From OLB16 sp964481775 (GTDB lineage: Bacteria; Hinthialibacterota; Hinthialibacteria; OLB16): DNA of 14,923 bases. The position numbers and the translations under genes were made by a program. Location of the stretch: contig CAYZUX010000157.1 in NCBI GenBank assembly GCA_964481775.1, positions 1 to 14,923 on the forward strand, in the 5' to 3' direction. Numbering within the stretch: the first letter of the stretch is position 1; every line of letters starts with the position of its first letter. The notes beneath the pieces are model-generated. The model did no database searches and was not told the DNA's origin. It worked only from the letters and a program-made list of their open reading frames with translations. Below are positions 1 to 7,335 of the stretch, one piece after another.

Positions 1-586
1 GAACCTCCACAAGACACGAATATCCCTCGGAACGGATCGCATCGAGATCCATCCCCTCGATGATTTCCCTGCGATAACAGCGGAAACCAGAGGTGTTATC
101 ACCCACCGGCATCCCCAAAATCATTCGGACATACCGGTTGGCAATCCAGCTGAGCCAGCGCCGGTGGACAGGCCAGTTCTCTGTCCCTCCGCCCGGGCAA
201 TAACGGGAACCAATCACCACATCCGCCTGCTCCGCTTCTCGAACCAGCACGGGAATCATGTCAGGATTGTGAGAGAAATCGGAGTCCATTCCGATGATCA
301 GACTGGGCAGGGACCGTAGCGCAACATGGAATCCCGTCAAAACAGCGCTACCATACCCTCGAATCCCCACTCTTTTCAACACCCGTACTCGCGGGTCACC
401 GAGAGCCTCCGCACGAGCAGCGGTACCATCGGGGGAATCATCATCCACGACAATAACCTCCAGGGGGAGGTCAAACGACAGAATACGCTGCAGCAAGGCA
501 GTGATATTCTCCGCCTCGTTGTAAGTGGGTATCACCACGCTGATGAGGCCTGGTGAACCCGGATGGGTTTCCTCGATTCCGCTCAC
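1..586 (-). CDS. Polyprenol-phosphate mannosyltransferase-like family 2 glycosyltransferase (3' end off window)
   Basis: The visible 195 codons read as the N-terminal catalytic part of a GT2 enzyme of the dolichol/polyprenol-phosphate mannose synthase type, which moves a sugar from a nucleotide donor to a polyprenyl phosphate at the inner face of the membrane. Visible motifs are SVVIPTYNEAENI (residues 16-28), VIVVDDDSPDGT (45-54) and the DxD-type metal site MDSDFSHNP (100-108). After these come GSRYCPGGGTENWP and the late signature VGDNTSGFRCYRR, all typical of DPM1-like proteins. The GTG start at 586-584 is chosen because an in-frame stop (the lipoprotein stop, 598-596) lies four codons upstream. 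A CTG just before it is the only other option. The gene follows the lipoprotein by 9 bases, so the two are probably co-transcribed. The C-terminus, and any membrane anchor, lies outside the window. The sugar specificity is inferred from family resemblance only. Confidence 0.88.
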   Translation of the reverse strand, partial: MSGIEETHPGSPGLISVVIPTYNEAENITALLQRILSFDLPLEVIVVDDDSPDGTAARAEALGDPRVRVLKRVGIRGYGSAVLTGFHVALRSLPSLIIGMDSDFSHNPDMIPVLVREAEQADVVIGSRYCPGGGTENWPVHRRWLSWIANRYVRMILGMPVGDNTSGFRCYRREIIEGMDLDAIRSEGYSCLVEV

Positions 587-595
587 CAGTGTCTC

Positions 596-1414
596 TCAGG
601 GCAGCGAGCCCTTGGGAGCAGTCCCGATCACATCGATATCAGTGACAAACACCTGACCGGGTGATCCTTCCCCGCCTGTGGGGAAATCAATCCGGACAGC
701 GGAGGCCTGGATTCGTGAAAAAGCACAGATCGATTTCTCTTCATCCTGTTTCATGCCGGGTCCCTGTTGCATCCGCAGCCCCATGGTTCCGGAGAGGCGT
801 TGCCATTCGGGATTACCGGGTGTTTGGATGGAGACGATAAACTCGGGCAGGGACTGGTCTTTGCCCGGACCGGTAATCTCGACACGGGTTATCTGAAAAG
901 CGTTTCCCAGGTTGGGAACAATTACCTCAAAACGCGCGGGAGCATTCGCCACCCAGATTTCATTCGTTCCTGTGGCGCCCTCGACAAGAGGAGCTCCATC
1001 CATCAAAACCGCCTCTGGAGTGCCCTGGGACGGGATGGTTCCAGAGAAGGTGAATTTGAGATCGGGGAACTGCTTCAATGCGGCAATATCCACCTCAATC
1101 ATTTCCACCGGGGTGGGAGTCAGGGTTGGAGTGGGCGGGATGGGCGTGGGTGTCACTGTGGGAGGCACCTCGGTGTCAGTGGGTGTGGGGGAGACATCGG
1201 GTGTGGCGCTTGGGGTTGGGGGTTGAGTCACCGCTGGGGGGGCCGGAGTAACGGTGGGTGGCAGGGCAGCAACCTGCTTCACCTCGGGGGTTTCCTCACC
1301 CCCACAACCGGCAAGCATGAGAGCGAGCAGTGAAAACAGCAGGCCTGGATAAAAACAGCGTTTGGTGTAGAAAGAGTTTATTTTGGCGGAACACATGGGA
1401 GTTGTACGAATCAT
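596..1414 (-). CDS. Secreted lipoprotein with Pro/Thr linker and discoidin-like domain
   Basis: With an ATG start at 1414 the product has 272 residues. It begins with a basic N-region and a hydrophobic stretch ending in the lipobox LAGC, with the lipidated Cys at about 37, so it should be a membrane-anchored lipoprotein. Residues 50-102 form a low-complexity linker rich in Pro and Thr (repeated TPTP and PPT). Residues 105-265 look like a beta-sandwich of the F5/8 type C (discoidin) kind: ITRVEITG, then a W-R-L strand, and late strands AVRIDF and VFVTDIDVIG. Such domains usually bind sugars or surfaces; no catalytic motif is visible. The frame stays open upstream to 1621, but that extension lacks signal-peptide character and would bury the lipobox. 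ATG 1396 is an alternative start. No strong ribosome site precedes either, and a hairpin lies just upstream. The exact function is unknown. Confidence 0.8.
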   Translation of the reverse strand: MIRTTPMCSAKINSFYTKRCFYPGLLFSLLALMLAGCGGEETPEVKQVAALPPTVTPAPPAVTQPPTPSATPDVSPTPTDTEVPPTVTPTPIPPTPTLTPTPVEMIEVDIAALKQFPDLKFTFSGTIPSQGTPEAVLMDGAPLVEGATGTNEIWVANAPARFEVIVPNLGNAFQITRVEITGPGKDQSLPEFIVSIQTPGNPEWQRLSGTMGLRMQQGPGMKQDEEKSICAFSRIQASAVRIDFPTGGEGSPGQVFVTDIDVIGTAPKGSLP

Positions 1415-1427
1415 CCTATTGGAGATA

Positions 1428-1447
1428 GAACCGTAAAAAAACGGTTC
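1428..1447 (-). other. Hairpin directly upstream of the lipoprotein start
   Basis: GAACCGT and ACGGTTC (7-base perfect arms) flank a run of six A, which is a run of T on the transcribed minus strand. The repeat ends 13 bases before the chosen lipoprotein start at 1414, close to where a ribosome site should be. It may affect translation, but this is inferred from position only. Confidence 0.4.
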
Positions 1448-1604
1448 GCTTGTGAGGCTAGCGAATCCTTCTATGGATGCAAGACCATGGGGCTTGTCGT
1501 TGGGTTCTGGAGAGAGGAACGGATTAGTGGATTCCACCTGAGCCAGTGGAATATCAAACACTCTGTATAGGTCATACGATTCGTGCAATCTCTTGGAGCA
1601 AAAT

Positions 1605-1632
1605 GGGAACTTCTCAACCAACGGAAGTTCCC
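1605..1632 (-). other. Perfect 9-bp inverted repeat, terminator-like on minus strand
   Basis: GGGAACTTC (1605-1613) and GAAGTTCCC (1624-1632) are perfect complements around a 10-base loop. Read on the minus strand, the stem is followed by ATTTTG, a weak U-tract, so it could act as a terminator or attenuator about 190 bases before the lipoprotein start. It could equally be a protein-binding site or a structured leader element. Confidence 0.4.
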
Positions 1633-1791
1633 CCGATAAAGTACATGCCTATTACCATAACTTATTGTTCGCCCAGCTGGCCATAAATTCATGAAATCGT
1701 TTCGAAATGGATTTAATCCTACTGACCATTTTCCTGGAGGCACGCCTCCCTTGTTCAGTTTGATCATGGAAAGAAAGCCCTTGGTTTCTGC

Positions 1792-1820
1792 TTGACAGGA
1801 ACCCAAGAAATCGATACATT
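1792..1820 (+). promoter_or_regulatory. Sigma-70-type promoter of the kinase operon
   Basis: A perfect -35 box TTGACA (1792-1797) is followed, after 17 bases, by TACATT (1815-1820; four of six matches to TATAAT). Transcription should start near 1827, inside the operator that begins right after the -10 box, giving a leader of about 110 bases before the kinase GTG. The arrangement suits repression by a protein bound across the start site. Confidence 0.7.
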
Positions 1821-1840
1821 CAACTCTATCGATACAGTTG
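1821..1840. promoter_or_regulatory. Palindromic operator O1 (CAACTCTATCGATACAGTTG)
   Basis: This 20-base near-perfect palindrome has the form CAACTsTATCGATAsAGTTG, with one symmetric pair of mismatches. It abuts the -10 box at 1815-1820 and covers the expected start point. Its inner 16 bases occur exactly, in reverse complement, at 8756-8771, and an 18-of-20 match is at 14291-14310. A half-copy, ATCGATACATT, lies at 1810-1820, 18 bases upstream. The likely ligand is the GntR/LacI-type repressor encoded at 6167-7255, inferred from co-location and from there being no other regulator in the window. Confidence 0.72.
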
Positions 1841-1936
1841 TGCTGAGGCGCTAGTCTCCCAGTGACAATTCGTTGGGTATGGACAGGAGGCTTGCTCAGC
1901 CGCTTCGTAATTGTGGTTGGATGAAGGAGCCGAAGA

Positions 1937-3478
1937 GTGCCCCGGGAGCGGGATTATCTGATTGGGGTGGATGCCGGAACCACAGGCTTGAAAAGTCTGG
2001 CCTTTGACCTTGATGGCAACCTTATTGCCAAGGCTTACCGTGAGTATCCCCTTCGCCATCCCCGTCCCGACTGGGCCGAACAGGATCCAGAAGAATGGTG
2101 GGAGGCACTGGTCGGAACTCTCCAGGAAATCCTTGTCCGGGGACAAATCTCCCCCACACGAGTAGCTGGAATCAGCATCTCCTCGCAAGGAAGCACCGTC
2201 GTGGCAATGGGACCGGAAGGCCGGCTCTTACGTCCTGCCATTTCCTGGCTCGACAAGCGCGCTTCGGACCTTCCCCGCGATGAGGAATGGGAGGAGGAAG
2301 AGCTTTTTTCAGTGACCGGGCTGAGATTCAGCCCGGCCTGGACAGGTCCCATTCTTCACTGGCTGGCCCTTCATGAGCCGGAGACAGTAAGGCAAACCCA
2401 AAAATTCCTGCTGGTTGGCGATTATCTCATTTACCGTTTATCACAAGCGCTGGTCACCGATTACTCCTCCGCCAGCAGAACACGGTTGTTCGATGTCCGT
2501 CAACAGCGCTGGTCAGAGGGCATCCTGTCCTCCACCGGAGTCAGACAGGACCAGATGCCAGACCTGGGAGGGTCGGGACAACGGGCCGGGTGTGTTTCGG
2601 CTGAGAGTGCGCAGGTCACCGGACTGCTTCAGGGTACCCCCGTCATGCTGGGTGGTTTCGACCAGATGTGTGCAGCTCTGGGAGCTGGAGCTATCTCCCC
2701 TGACACGTTGATGATCTCGCTGGGTACCGCGACCATGCTGGTGGTGACCTCACTGGATCCTCTTGTGGATCCCGAACGGAGACTGACCACTTCCTGTCAT
2801 GTCCTGCCACAGGCCTGGACTCTCCAGGCTCCCATCATGACAACCGGGGCGCTTTTACGATGGTGGAGAGACCAGTTTTTCCGCGCTTACACAAACCACC
2901 CATACAGGGAAATGGACGAACTTGGTGCGCGAGTTCCGATTGGGGCTGATGGGTTGCTGGTCTTCCCCCATTTCAGCGGGGGTGGAGCACCCTGGTGGGA
3001 TCACAACCGCCGTGGAGCTTTTATCGGTCTTTCCCTCTCACATAAGGCTCCCCACTTCATCCGTGCAATCCTCGAGGGAACCGCGATGGAGATCCGCGCC
3101 AACATCGAAGTGGCTGAGAGCCTGGGGATTCAGATCGATTCACTGCGCATCGCGGGAGGTGGAGCAAAGAGTAGTCTGTGGAGAAGCATCATCGGAGATG
3201 CCTTGGGAAAACCCCAGATCTGTCTCAGGGAACTCGAAGTGGGGGCGCTCGGGGCAGCTGTCCTGGCTGGAGTGGGTTCCGGAATCTTCTCCGATGCCGG
3301 TCAAGGGGTTCAGGCCATGGTCGCCTCCAGTGGTTCGCAAGACTTTTCCCTGGAGAATCATGCGGAGTATCTTCGTTTATACTCTCGTTACGAAATGTGG
3401 GGCTCACGGCTTTACGGATCGAATCATCTGGAGCAGGTTCCCGCCGACGCGGGTACGGGCTCGGAGTTCAACCTTTAG
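1937..3478 (+). CDS. FGGY-family carbohydrate kinase (xylulokinase-like)
   Basis: This cytoplasmic kinase transfers phosphate from ATP to a sugar or polyol. At 513 residues it has the usual FGGY length. The phosphate-1 motif DAGTTGLKS is at 12-20, the likely catalytic base D242 is in GGFDQM, the phosphate-2 motif SLGTATM is at 261-267, and the adenosine motif RIAGGGAKSSLW is at 404-415, followed by GKPQ. The stretch GLLVFPHFSGGGAPWWD...RGAFIGLSLSH resembles xylulokinases. The substrate loop reads ISSQGSTVV (81-89), however, where xylulokinase has a Q-M-H-G motif; the His is replaced by Gln84. Xylulose is therefore not assured and the substrate is best left open. The GTG start is set by AAGGAG at 1923-1928, 8 bases upstream. 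It is the first gene of a plus-strand operon behind the 1792 promoter and operator O1. Confidence 0.93.
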   Translation: MPRERDYLIGVDAGTTGLKSLAFDLDGNLIAKAYREYPLRHPRPDWAEQDPEEWWEALVGTLQEILVRGQISPTRVAGISISSQGSTVVAMGPEGRLLRPAISWLDKRASDLPRDEEWEEEELFSVTGLRFSPAWTGPILHWLALHEPETVRQTQKFLLVGDYLIYRLSQALVTDYSSASRTRLFDVRQQRWSEGILSSTGVRQDQMPDLGGSGQRAGCVSAESAQVTGLLQGTPVMLGGFDQMCAALGAGAISPDTLMISLGTATMLVVTSLDPLVDPERRLTTSCHVLPQAWTLQAPIMTTGALLRWWRDQFFRAYTNHPYREMDELGARVPIGADGLLVFPHFSGGGAPWWDHNRRGAFIGLSLSHKAPHFIRAILEGTAMEIRANIEVAESLGIQIDSLRIAGGGAKSSLWRSIIGDALGKPQICLRELEVGALGAAVLAGVGSGIFSDAGQGVQAMVASSGSQDFSLENHAEYLRLYSRYEMWGSRLYGSNHLEQVPADAGTGSEFNL

Positions 3479-3570
3479 GTTGCATCTGTACGCTGAAGCG
3501 TGAATTCCGAACTGGGATCCAGGAATCTTTGAAAAGAAGACACACAAACCACCAAAGGAGTTGAAAAGCA

Positions 3571-5019
3571 ATGGCGAATGCGGTTCAAGAAATGATCGAC
3601 CTGAAAACCATCCGGGAGGGCGAAGCTCCCATCATGCTCACCGAGTCCCCCGGTCCCAAATCTCTGGAAATCTGGGAAAAAGAAGTGGAATACATTTCAC
3701 CAGGCCTTTCGGGATCCACCAGCACCAGCCGCCTGGTCCTGGAAGAGGGATTCGGATCCTACCTGAGGGATGTGGATGGGAATGTCTACATCGATTTCAG
3801 CTCTGGAGTGGTGATGACCAATCCGGGCCATTGCCATCCGAAGGTGGTTGAAGCAATCAACAAACAGACCTCACGGCTCATGAATGTCCATGACCATGCG
3901 GTACCGATTCGTTGGGAGCTATGCAAAAAGCTTGCGGAGATCACACCAGGCGCTTTGAGAAGAACCCAGCTCTACTCGGGCGGAACCGAGACAGTCGAGG
4001 CGGCGATCCGTCTGGCCAAGTCCTACACGGGTGGGACCGAGGTGTTCTCTTTCTGGAATGGATTTCATGGGAAGACCCTGGGTTCACTCGGCCTGGATGG
4101 CACTGGTTTCAGTAAAGGTTTCGGTCCCCTGGCCCCGGGATTTCATCGTCTTCCCTATCCCAACCCTTACCGTCCGCTGATCGGAGGCGAGGTCTGCGCC
4201 CAGGCCGGTCATGGCGAGGTGGCAGCCAAGGGACCCTGCGCGAAATGCACCGGCCCGCTCTGTACCGAGCGCTATATCAGCTTCATCGAACAGGCCATCA
4301 AGACGGTCACGGTGGGCAAGCCCGCGGTTATCATCGCAGAACCGATCCAAGGCGCCGGGGGCACAGTGATCCCCCCCGCTGACTTCTTCAAAAAGCTCAA
4401 GGCGCTGTGTGAAAAGATCGGCTGCCTGCTGATTATCGATGAGATCCTGACAGGTTTCGGACGGACCGGGAAATGGTGGGCCATTGAACACTTCGGAGTG
4501 GAGCCGGACATCATGCTGATGGGCAAAGGCATGGGCTGTGGGTACCCGGTAGGGGCACTCATCTCCACCGATGAAATCATCAAGAGCAAGCCTTTCGCGA
4601 ATTCCAGCGGTGGATCCAGTAGTTTCGGCGGGAATCCAATGGCCTGCGCGGCGGCTCTGGCCAATATCGAAGTGCTCGAAGAAGAGGGATACATAGAACA
4701 CGCCGCCATTGTGGGTGAAAAGCTTTTGAAACGTTTCGAGGGGATGAAATCCAGCCATCCCCTGATTGGCGATGTGCGCGGTAAAGGCTTCCTGATCACT
4801 GTGGAACTGGTCAAGGACCGTGCGACTAAACAGGTGGCTGATGAAGAGGGAAAAACAGTCTTCCTGAAGATGCTCAATAAAGGTGTTCTGACCATCACAC
4901 CCAAGGCCAATCTGCGCATGGCCCCGCCTTTGTGCATGCCTGAAAGTGTCGCCATGAAGGCGCTGGATATCTTTGAAGAGGCATTAGCGGAGACCGAGAA
5001 GCAGTTTGGGTATGTATAA
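3571..5019 (+). CDS. Class III PLP-dependent aminotransferase
   Basis: At 482 residues this is a fold-type I, class III aminotransferase-family enzyme (GABA, ornithine or taurine aminotransferase relatives). These move a terminal amino group to a keto acid, and some relatives are amino-alcohol phospho-lyases. Visible features are SGGTETVEAAIRLAK (136-150), FHGKTLGSL (165-173), the signature LLIIDEILTGFGRTGKWW (286-303) with PLP-binding D290, and the Schiff-base lysine K319 in LMGKGMG. A segment at 209-231 carries four cysteines (209, 223, 226, 231), an unusual insertion that could hold a metal or disulfides. The ATG is supported by AAAGGAG at 3554-3560, 10 bases upstream. The gene lies 92 bases after the kinase and 81 before the dehydrogenase, so all three probably act in one pathway. 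The amine substrate is unknown. Confidence 0.92.
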   Translation: MANAVQEMIDLKTIREGEAPIMLTESPGPKSLEIWEKEVEYISPGLSGSTSTSRLVLEEGFGSYLRDVDGNVYIDFSSGVVMTNPGHCHPKVVEAINKQTSRLMNVHDHAVPIRWELCKKLAEITPGALRRTQLYSGGTETVEAAIRLAKSYTGGTEVFSFWNGFHGKTLGSLGLDGTGFSKGFGPLAPGFHRLPYPNPYRPLIGGEVCAQAGHGEVAAKGPCAKCTGPLCTERYISFIEQAIKTVTVGKPAVIIAEPIQGAGGTVIPPADFFKKLKALCEKIGCLLIIDEILTGFGRTGKWWAIEHFGVEPDIMLMGKGMGCGYPVGALISTDEIIKSKPFANSSGGSSSFGGNPMACAAALANIEVLEEEGYIEHAAIVGEKLLKRFEGMKSSHPLIGDVRGKGFLITVELVKDRATKQVADEEGKTVFLKMLNKGVLTITPKANLRMAPPLCMPESVAMKALDIFEEALAETEKQFGYV

Positions 5020-5047
5020 CCATGACTGAGTCAGGGTGACCCCCTGG

Positions 5048-5067
5048 ATTCCCGCCTTCGCGGGAAT
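5048..5067. repeat. dRS3-like palindromic repeat, intercistronic
   Basis: The sequence ATTCCCGCCTTCGCGGGAAT is an 8-base perfect stem with a CTTC loop. It fits the form ATTCCC-N8-GGGAAT known from Neisseria dRS3 elements and from similar dispersed repeats in many other bacteria. Its minus-strand translation gives the familiar spurious peptide FVIPAKAGIQ. It sits in the 81-base gap between the aminotransferase and dehydrogenase genes, where a hairpin in the mRNA could alter the stability or relative expression of the two halves. No T-run follows, so it is not an intrinsic terminator. Only one copy is in the window. Confidence 0.75.
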
Positions 5068-5100
5068 GACGAAACGGGCCGGAAGGAATGAGACGATATC

Positions 5101-6126
5101 ATGAGACTGTTGGTCCAAACAGCACCGCGTGAGTTGGAGATCCGTCAGGTTCCGCAGCCTGAACCAGGTCCCGGCGAGGTGCTGATCCGTATCCATTACT
5201 GCGGTATCTGTGGAACCGACCTCATGAACTACCGGGGTCTCTCTGTCTGGGGAAGGAACACCTTCCCCAAGTTCCCCGGACATGAGAACTCGGGAGTGGT
5301 GGCAGCCCTGGGAGAGGGAGTTACGGGGCTGTCGACCGGCGACCGGGTCATCCCGGAGTGCACCATTGGATGCGGAGTGTGCAAATGGTGCAAGGCGGGA
5401 AACTACAGCCTGTGCCGGAACCGGCTGAAGACCTCGAATGGAGCCATGGCGGACTATCAGACAGTTCCCGCCAAAGCATTACTGCGTCTTCCTGATAGCC
5501 TGTCTCTCGCGGAAGGGGCCTTGATCGAACCAGTCGCGGTTGGGGCCAGTGCAGCACTCAAATGTGGACAGGTTTTTGGGAAATCAGTCGGTGTGATCGG
5601 GGGGGGCTCGATTGGCATGGGGGCCCTTGAGACCTTTTTGCTCCTCGGAGCCGCAAAGGTGTTTCTCTTCGATCTGATGGAGGCCCGTTTGGAACTGGCG
5701 GTCCGGCTCGGAGCCACTGCTGGAGTTAACCCTGCAAAAGAGAATCCTGTCGAAGCGGTCAAATCTGCCACGGGAGGTTCGGGACTGGACAGGATTGTGG
5801 TTGCCAGCGCCGGGACCGCTGAAACCCTGGGAATGGCACTGAAGACAATCGCTCCGCTGGGGATCATCTCGGTGGTAGGATTGAGTGGAGGCTTGCTCTC
5901 GGAAATCGATGCCGATGACCTTTCTGAAAAAGAAGTGACCGTTATAGGCAGTCACTCCAGTCCAGGTGTCTGGGAAGATCTGCTGGCCTGTGCGGCAGTG
6001 GGAAAGTATGACCTCAAATCACTGGTCAGTCATACTTTTCCATTGGAAGAAGCGGGGAAAGCATTTGGTTTATTGGACAAACCCAGTGAGCCGGTTCACA
6101 AGGTATTGCTGAAGATGGTGGATTGA
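5101..6126 (+). CDS. Zn-dependent medium-chain alcohol/polyol dehydrogenase
   Basis: This 341-residue protein has the length and motifs of the sorbitol/threonine dehydrogenase branch of the MDR family, which oxidises a secondary alcohol to a ketone with NAD(P). Catalytic-zinc ligands are visible as C37 (GICGTD), H61-E62 (GHE) and E143 (IEP). The structural zinc site is C91-x2-C94-x2-C97-x7-C105. The Rossmann motif is GGGSIG (167-172), and D191 at the end of the next strand (FLFD) favours NAD+ over NADP+. The ATG at 5101 follows a GGAAGGAATGAG stretch 10 to 20 bases upstream, a looser ribosome site than its neighbours have. It is the third gene of the kinase operon. A polyol or amino-polyol substrate is plausible from context, but threonine-type substrates cannot be excluded. 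Confidence 0.92.
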   Translation: MRLLVQTAPRELEIRQVPQPEPGPGEVLIRIHYCGICGTDLMNYRGLSVWGRNTFPKFPGHENSGVVAALGEGVTGLSTGDRVIPECTIGCGVCKWCKAGNYSLCRNRLKTSNGAMADYQTVPAKALLRLPDSLSLAEGALIEPVAVGASAALKCGQVFGKSVGVIGGGSIGMGALETFLLLGAAKVFLFDLMEARLELAVRLGATAGVNPAKENPVEAVKSATGGSGLDRIVVASAGTAETLGMALKTIAPLGIISVVGLSGGLLSEIDADDLSEKEVTVIGSHSSPGVWEDLLACAAVGKYDLKSLVSHTFPLEEAGKAFGLLDKPSEPVHKVLLKMVD

Positions 6127-6144
6127 AAACCCATCCCTTTGTCC

Positions 6145-6166
6145 CCTCTCTCATTGAGCAAAGAGG
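6145..6166. terminator. Weak hairpin between convergent genes
   Basis: In the 40-base gap between the dehydrogenase and repressor stops, CCTCT (6145-6149) pairs with AGAGG (6162-6166), with an inner CTC/GAG pairing. There is no T-run on either side, so a bidirectional terminator is only possible, not shown. Confidence 0.25.
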
Positions 6167-7255
6167 TTATCTTGTGGCGGTTGATCTACACGCCGCGGTG
6201 GATGCACGTACCACCAGGTTGGGAACAATCACAATCTCACGGGGCCGTAGGCGATGCCCCTTGGCACGAATGCCCTCGATCAGGCATTCCGCCGCTTTAC
6301 GGCCCATCTGTTCTTCATACTGCTCGATTGTAGTCAAAGGAACATCCAGGTACCGGGCCGCGGGCACATTATCATAGCCCACCAGAGAGATTTCCTCCGG
6401 GACCTTATATCCATGGGAGCGAAGGGCCTTCATGGCCTGCATGGCGATCATATCATTGACACTGGCCAGGGCAGTGAGATCCAATCGTGAAACGAATTCC
6501 AGGACCTCCGCCTCGATGTGCCAGGCCGATTCCAGGGTCATCACCCACTCCGCCCCCAATTCCACCCCATGCTCTTCGAATCCTTTACGGAAACCCTCCA
6601 GGCGATGAGGAGAACCATAAGGAACATTGATATAACCCACGCGTTCATGTCCCAGTGAAGCCAGGTGAACTGCCGCGCTATGACCACCAGCGAAGTTATC
6701 ACAAGTGATGGAGACACATTTGCCTTCGAGCTCAGGCGGGCAATGGTCGACTGTGACCAGAGGCACATCGGAGGGAATTTCGCTGAACTGGTGTGGCCCC
6801 GGTGTGGAAATCAAAACAATCCCAGCCACACGTTCTTCGGCGAGAATGGTTGCCAGCAGACGTTGCTCTACTTCCGGTTGATAGTTGGTCCCGGCAAGTT
6901 CAACCGCAATGCCCTCATCCCGCACATGTTTCTCAATATTCCCGACCACCTCGCTGTAAAAGGGATTGGTCATATCGGGAACAATAATAAACACGCTGGG
7001 ACGGTGACGGGTCTGCCTGGTCTTGGGAGTGAGACCGGAGACAAAAGTCCCCCGCCCATGCTTCCGTTGAACTACCCCTTCCGCCTCGAGTTCAGCCAGG
7101 GCACGCACTGCTGTGACCTTGCTGACATTGAACTGTTCCATGATCTCCGAGATGGAGGGAACCTGTTCTCCGGGCGCAAGACGTTCAGCCCGGATCCGGT
7201 CAGCAATCGTGTTTTTGATCCAGATGTATTTGGGTCCCCGGTAGTTATCGGCCAA
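6167..7255 (-). CDS. GntR/LacI chimeric transcriptional repressor (AraR-type architecture)
   Basis: This 362-residue regulator joins a GntR-type winged helix (residues 8-74; recognition region SISEIMEQFNVSKVTAVRAL, wing RKHGRGTFVSG) to a LacI/PBP1-like effector domain (about 86-352). The effector domain carries VPDMTNPFYSEVV, the ligand-pocket arginine R218 in HRLEGFRKG, N267-D268 in VNDMIAMQAM, and LVGYDNVPAARYLDVPLTTIEQ. This layout is known from the arabinose repressor AraR and other sugar-responsive regulators, where a sugar or derivative releases the protein from DNA. The TTG start at 7255 is chosen because an in-frame TGA lies eight codons upstream and GGCGGGGG precedes it. The gene lies 80 bases after the ceramidase-like gene and probably shares its transcript, so it should be autoregulated through the 8756-8771 operator. 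It is the only DNA-binding regulator in the window. Confidence 0.92.
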   Translation of the reverse strand: MADNYRGPKYIWIKNTIADRIRAERLAPGEQVPSISEIMEQFNVSKVTAVRALAELEAEGVVQRKHGRGTFVSGLTPKTRQTRHRPSVFIIVPDMTNPFYSEVVGNIEKHVRDEGIAVELAGTNYQPEVEQRLLATILAEERVAGIVLISTPGPHQFSEIPSDVPLVTVDHCPPELEGKCVSITCDNFAGGHSAAVHLASLGHERVGYINVPYGSPHRLEGFRKGFEEHGVELGAEWVMTLESAWHIEAEVLEFVSRLDLTALASVNDMIAMQAMKALRSHGYKVPEEISLVGYDNVPAARYLDVPLTTIEQYEEQMGRKAAECLIEGIRAKGHRLRPREIVIVPNLVVRASTAACRSTATR

Positions 7256-7335
7256 GTCAGAGCCCCCGCCAAGTTGTCAGAGAGCATACGATTAGCACAG
7301 ATCACAAAAGGAGGCTACTCTTGGTGAGTAAAACC

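Larger units (their letters stand above)
1415..1791. other. Intergenic region with several inverted repeats
   Basis: Between the lipoprotein start and the kinase promoter there is no convincing gene. The stretch holds four perfect inverted repeats: 1428-1447 (7-base arms around six A), 1531-1552 (ATTCCAC/GTGGAAT, 8-base loop), 1605-1632 (9-base arms, 10-base loop) and 1736-1749 (GGAGGC/GCCTCC, 2-base spacer). If transcribed on the minus strand, the first three would form a hairpin-rich leader of the lipoprotein gene. I could not identify a good minus-strand promoter here. Small open frames crossing it (for example 1471-1806, minus) have no family resemblance and no good ribosome site. Confidence 0.5.

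Noticed and set aside
767..1333. Gly-rich 188-codon plus-strand frame opposite the lipoprotein
   Set aside because: The Gly/Val-rich composition is the complement of the Pro/Thr linker; no plausible protein features.
1415..1621. N-terminal extension of the lipoprotein frame to 1621
   Set aside because: It would put about 70 non-signal residues before a clean lipoprotein signal peptide, and it overlaps three hairpins.
1471..1806. 111-codon minus-strand frame in the divergent region
   Set aside because: No family resemblance; it spans the kinase promoter -35 region and the inverted repeats, and ends inside the same extension.
4084..4955. Two long minus-strand open frames (about 225 codons each) opposite the aminotransferase
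   Set aside because: They are antisense shadows of a well-supported PLP enzyme and have no family features.
5048..5067. Palindrome as a CRISPR repeat or intrinsic terminator
   Set aside because: There is a single copy with no spacers, and no T-run follows on either strand.
4984..5283. Minus-strand frame containing FVIPAKAGIQ
   Set aside because: This peptide is a well-known artefact of translating dispersed ATTCCC palindromes; no real gene.
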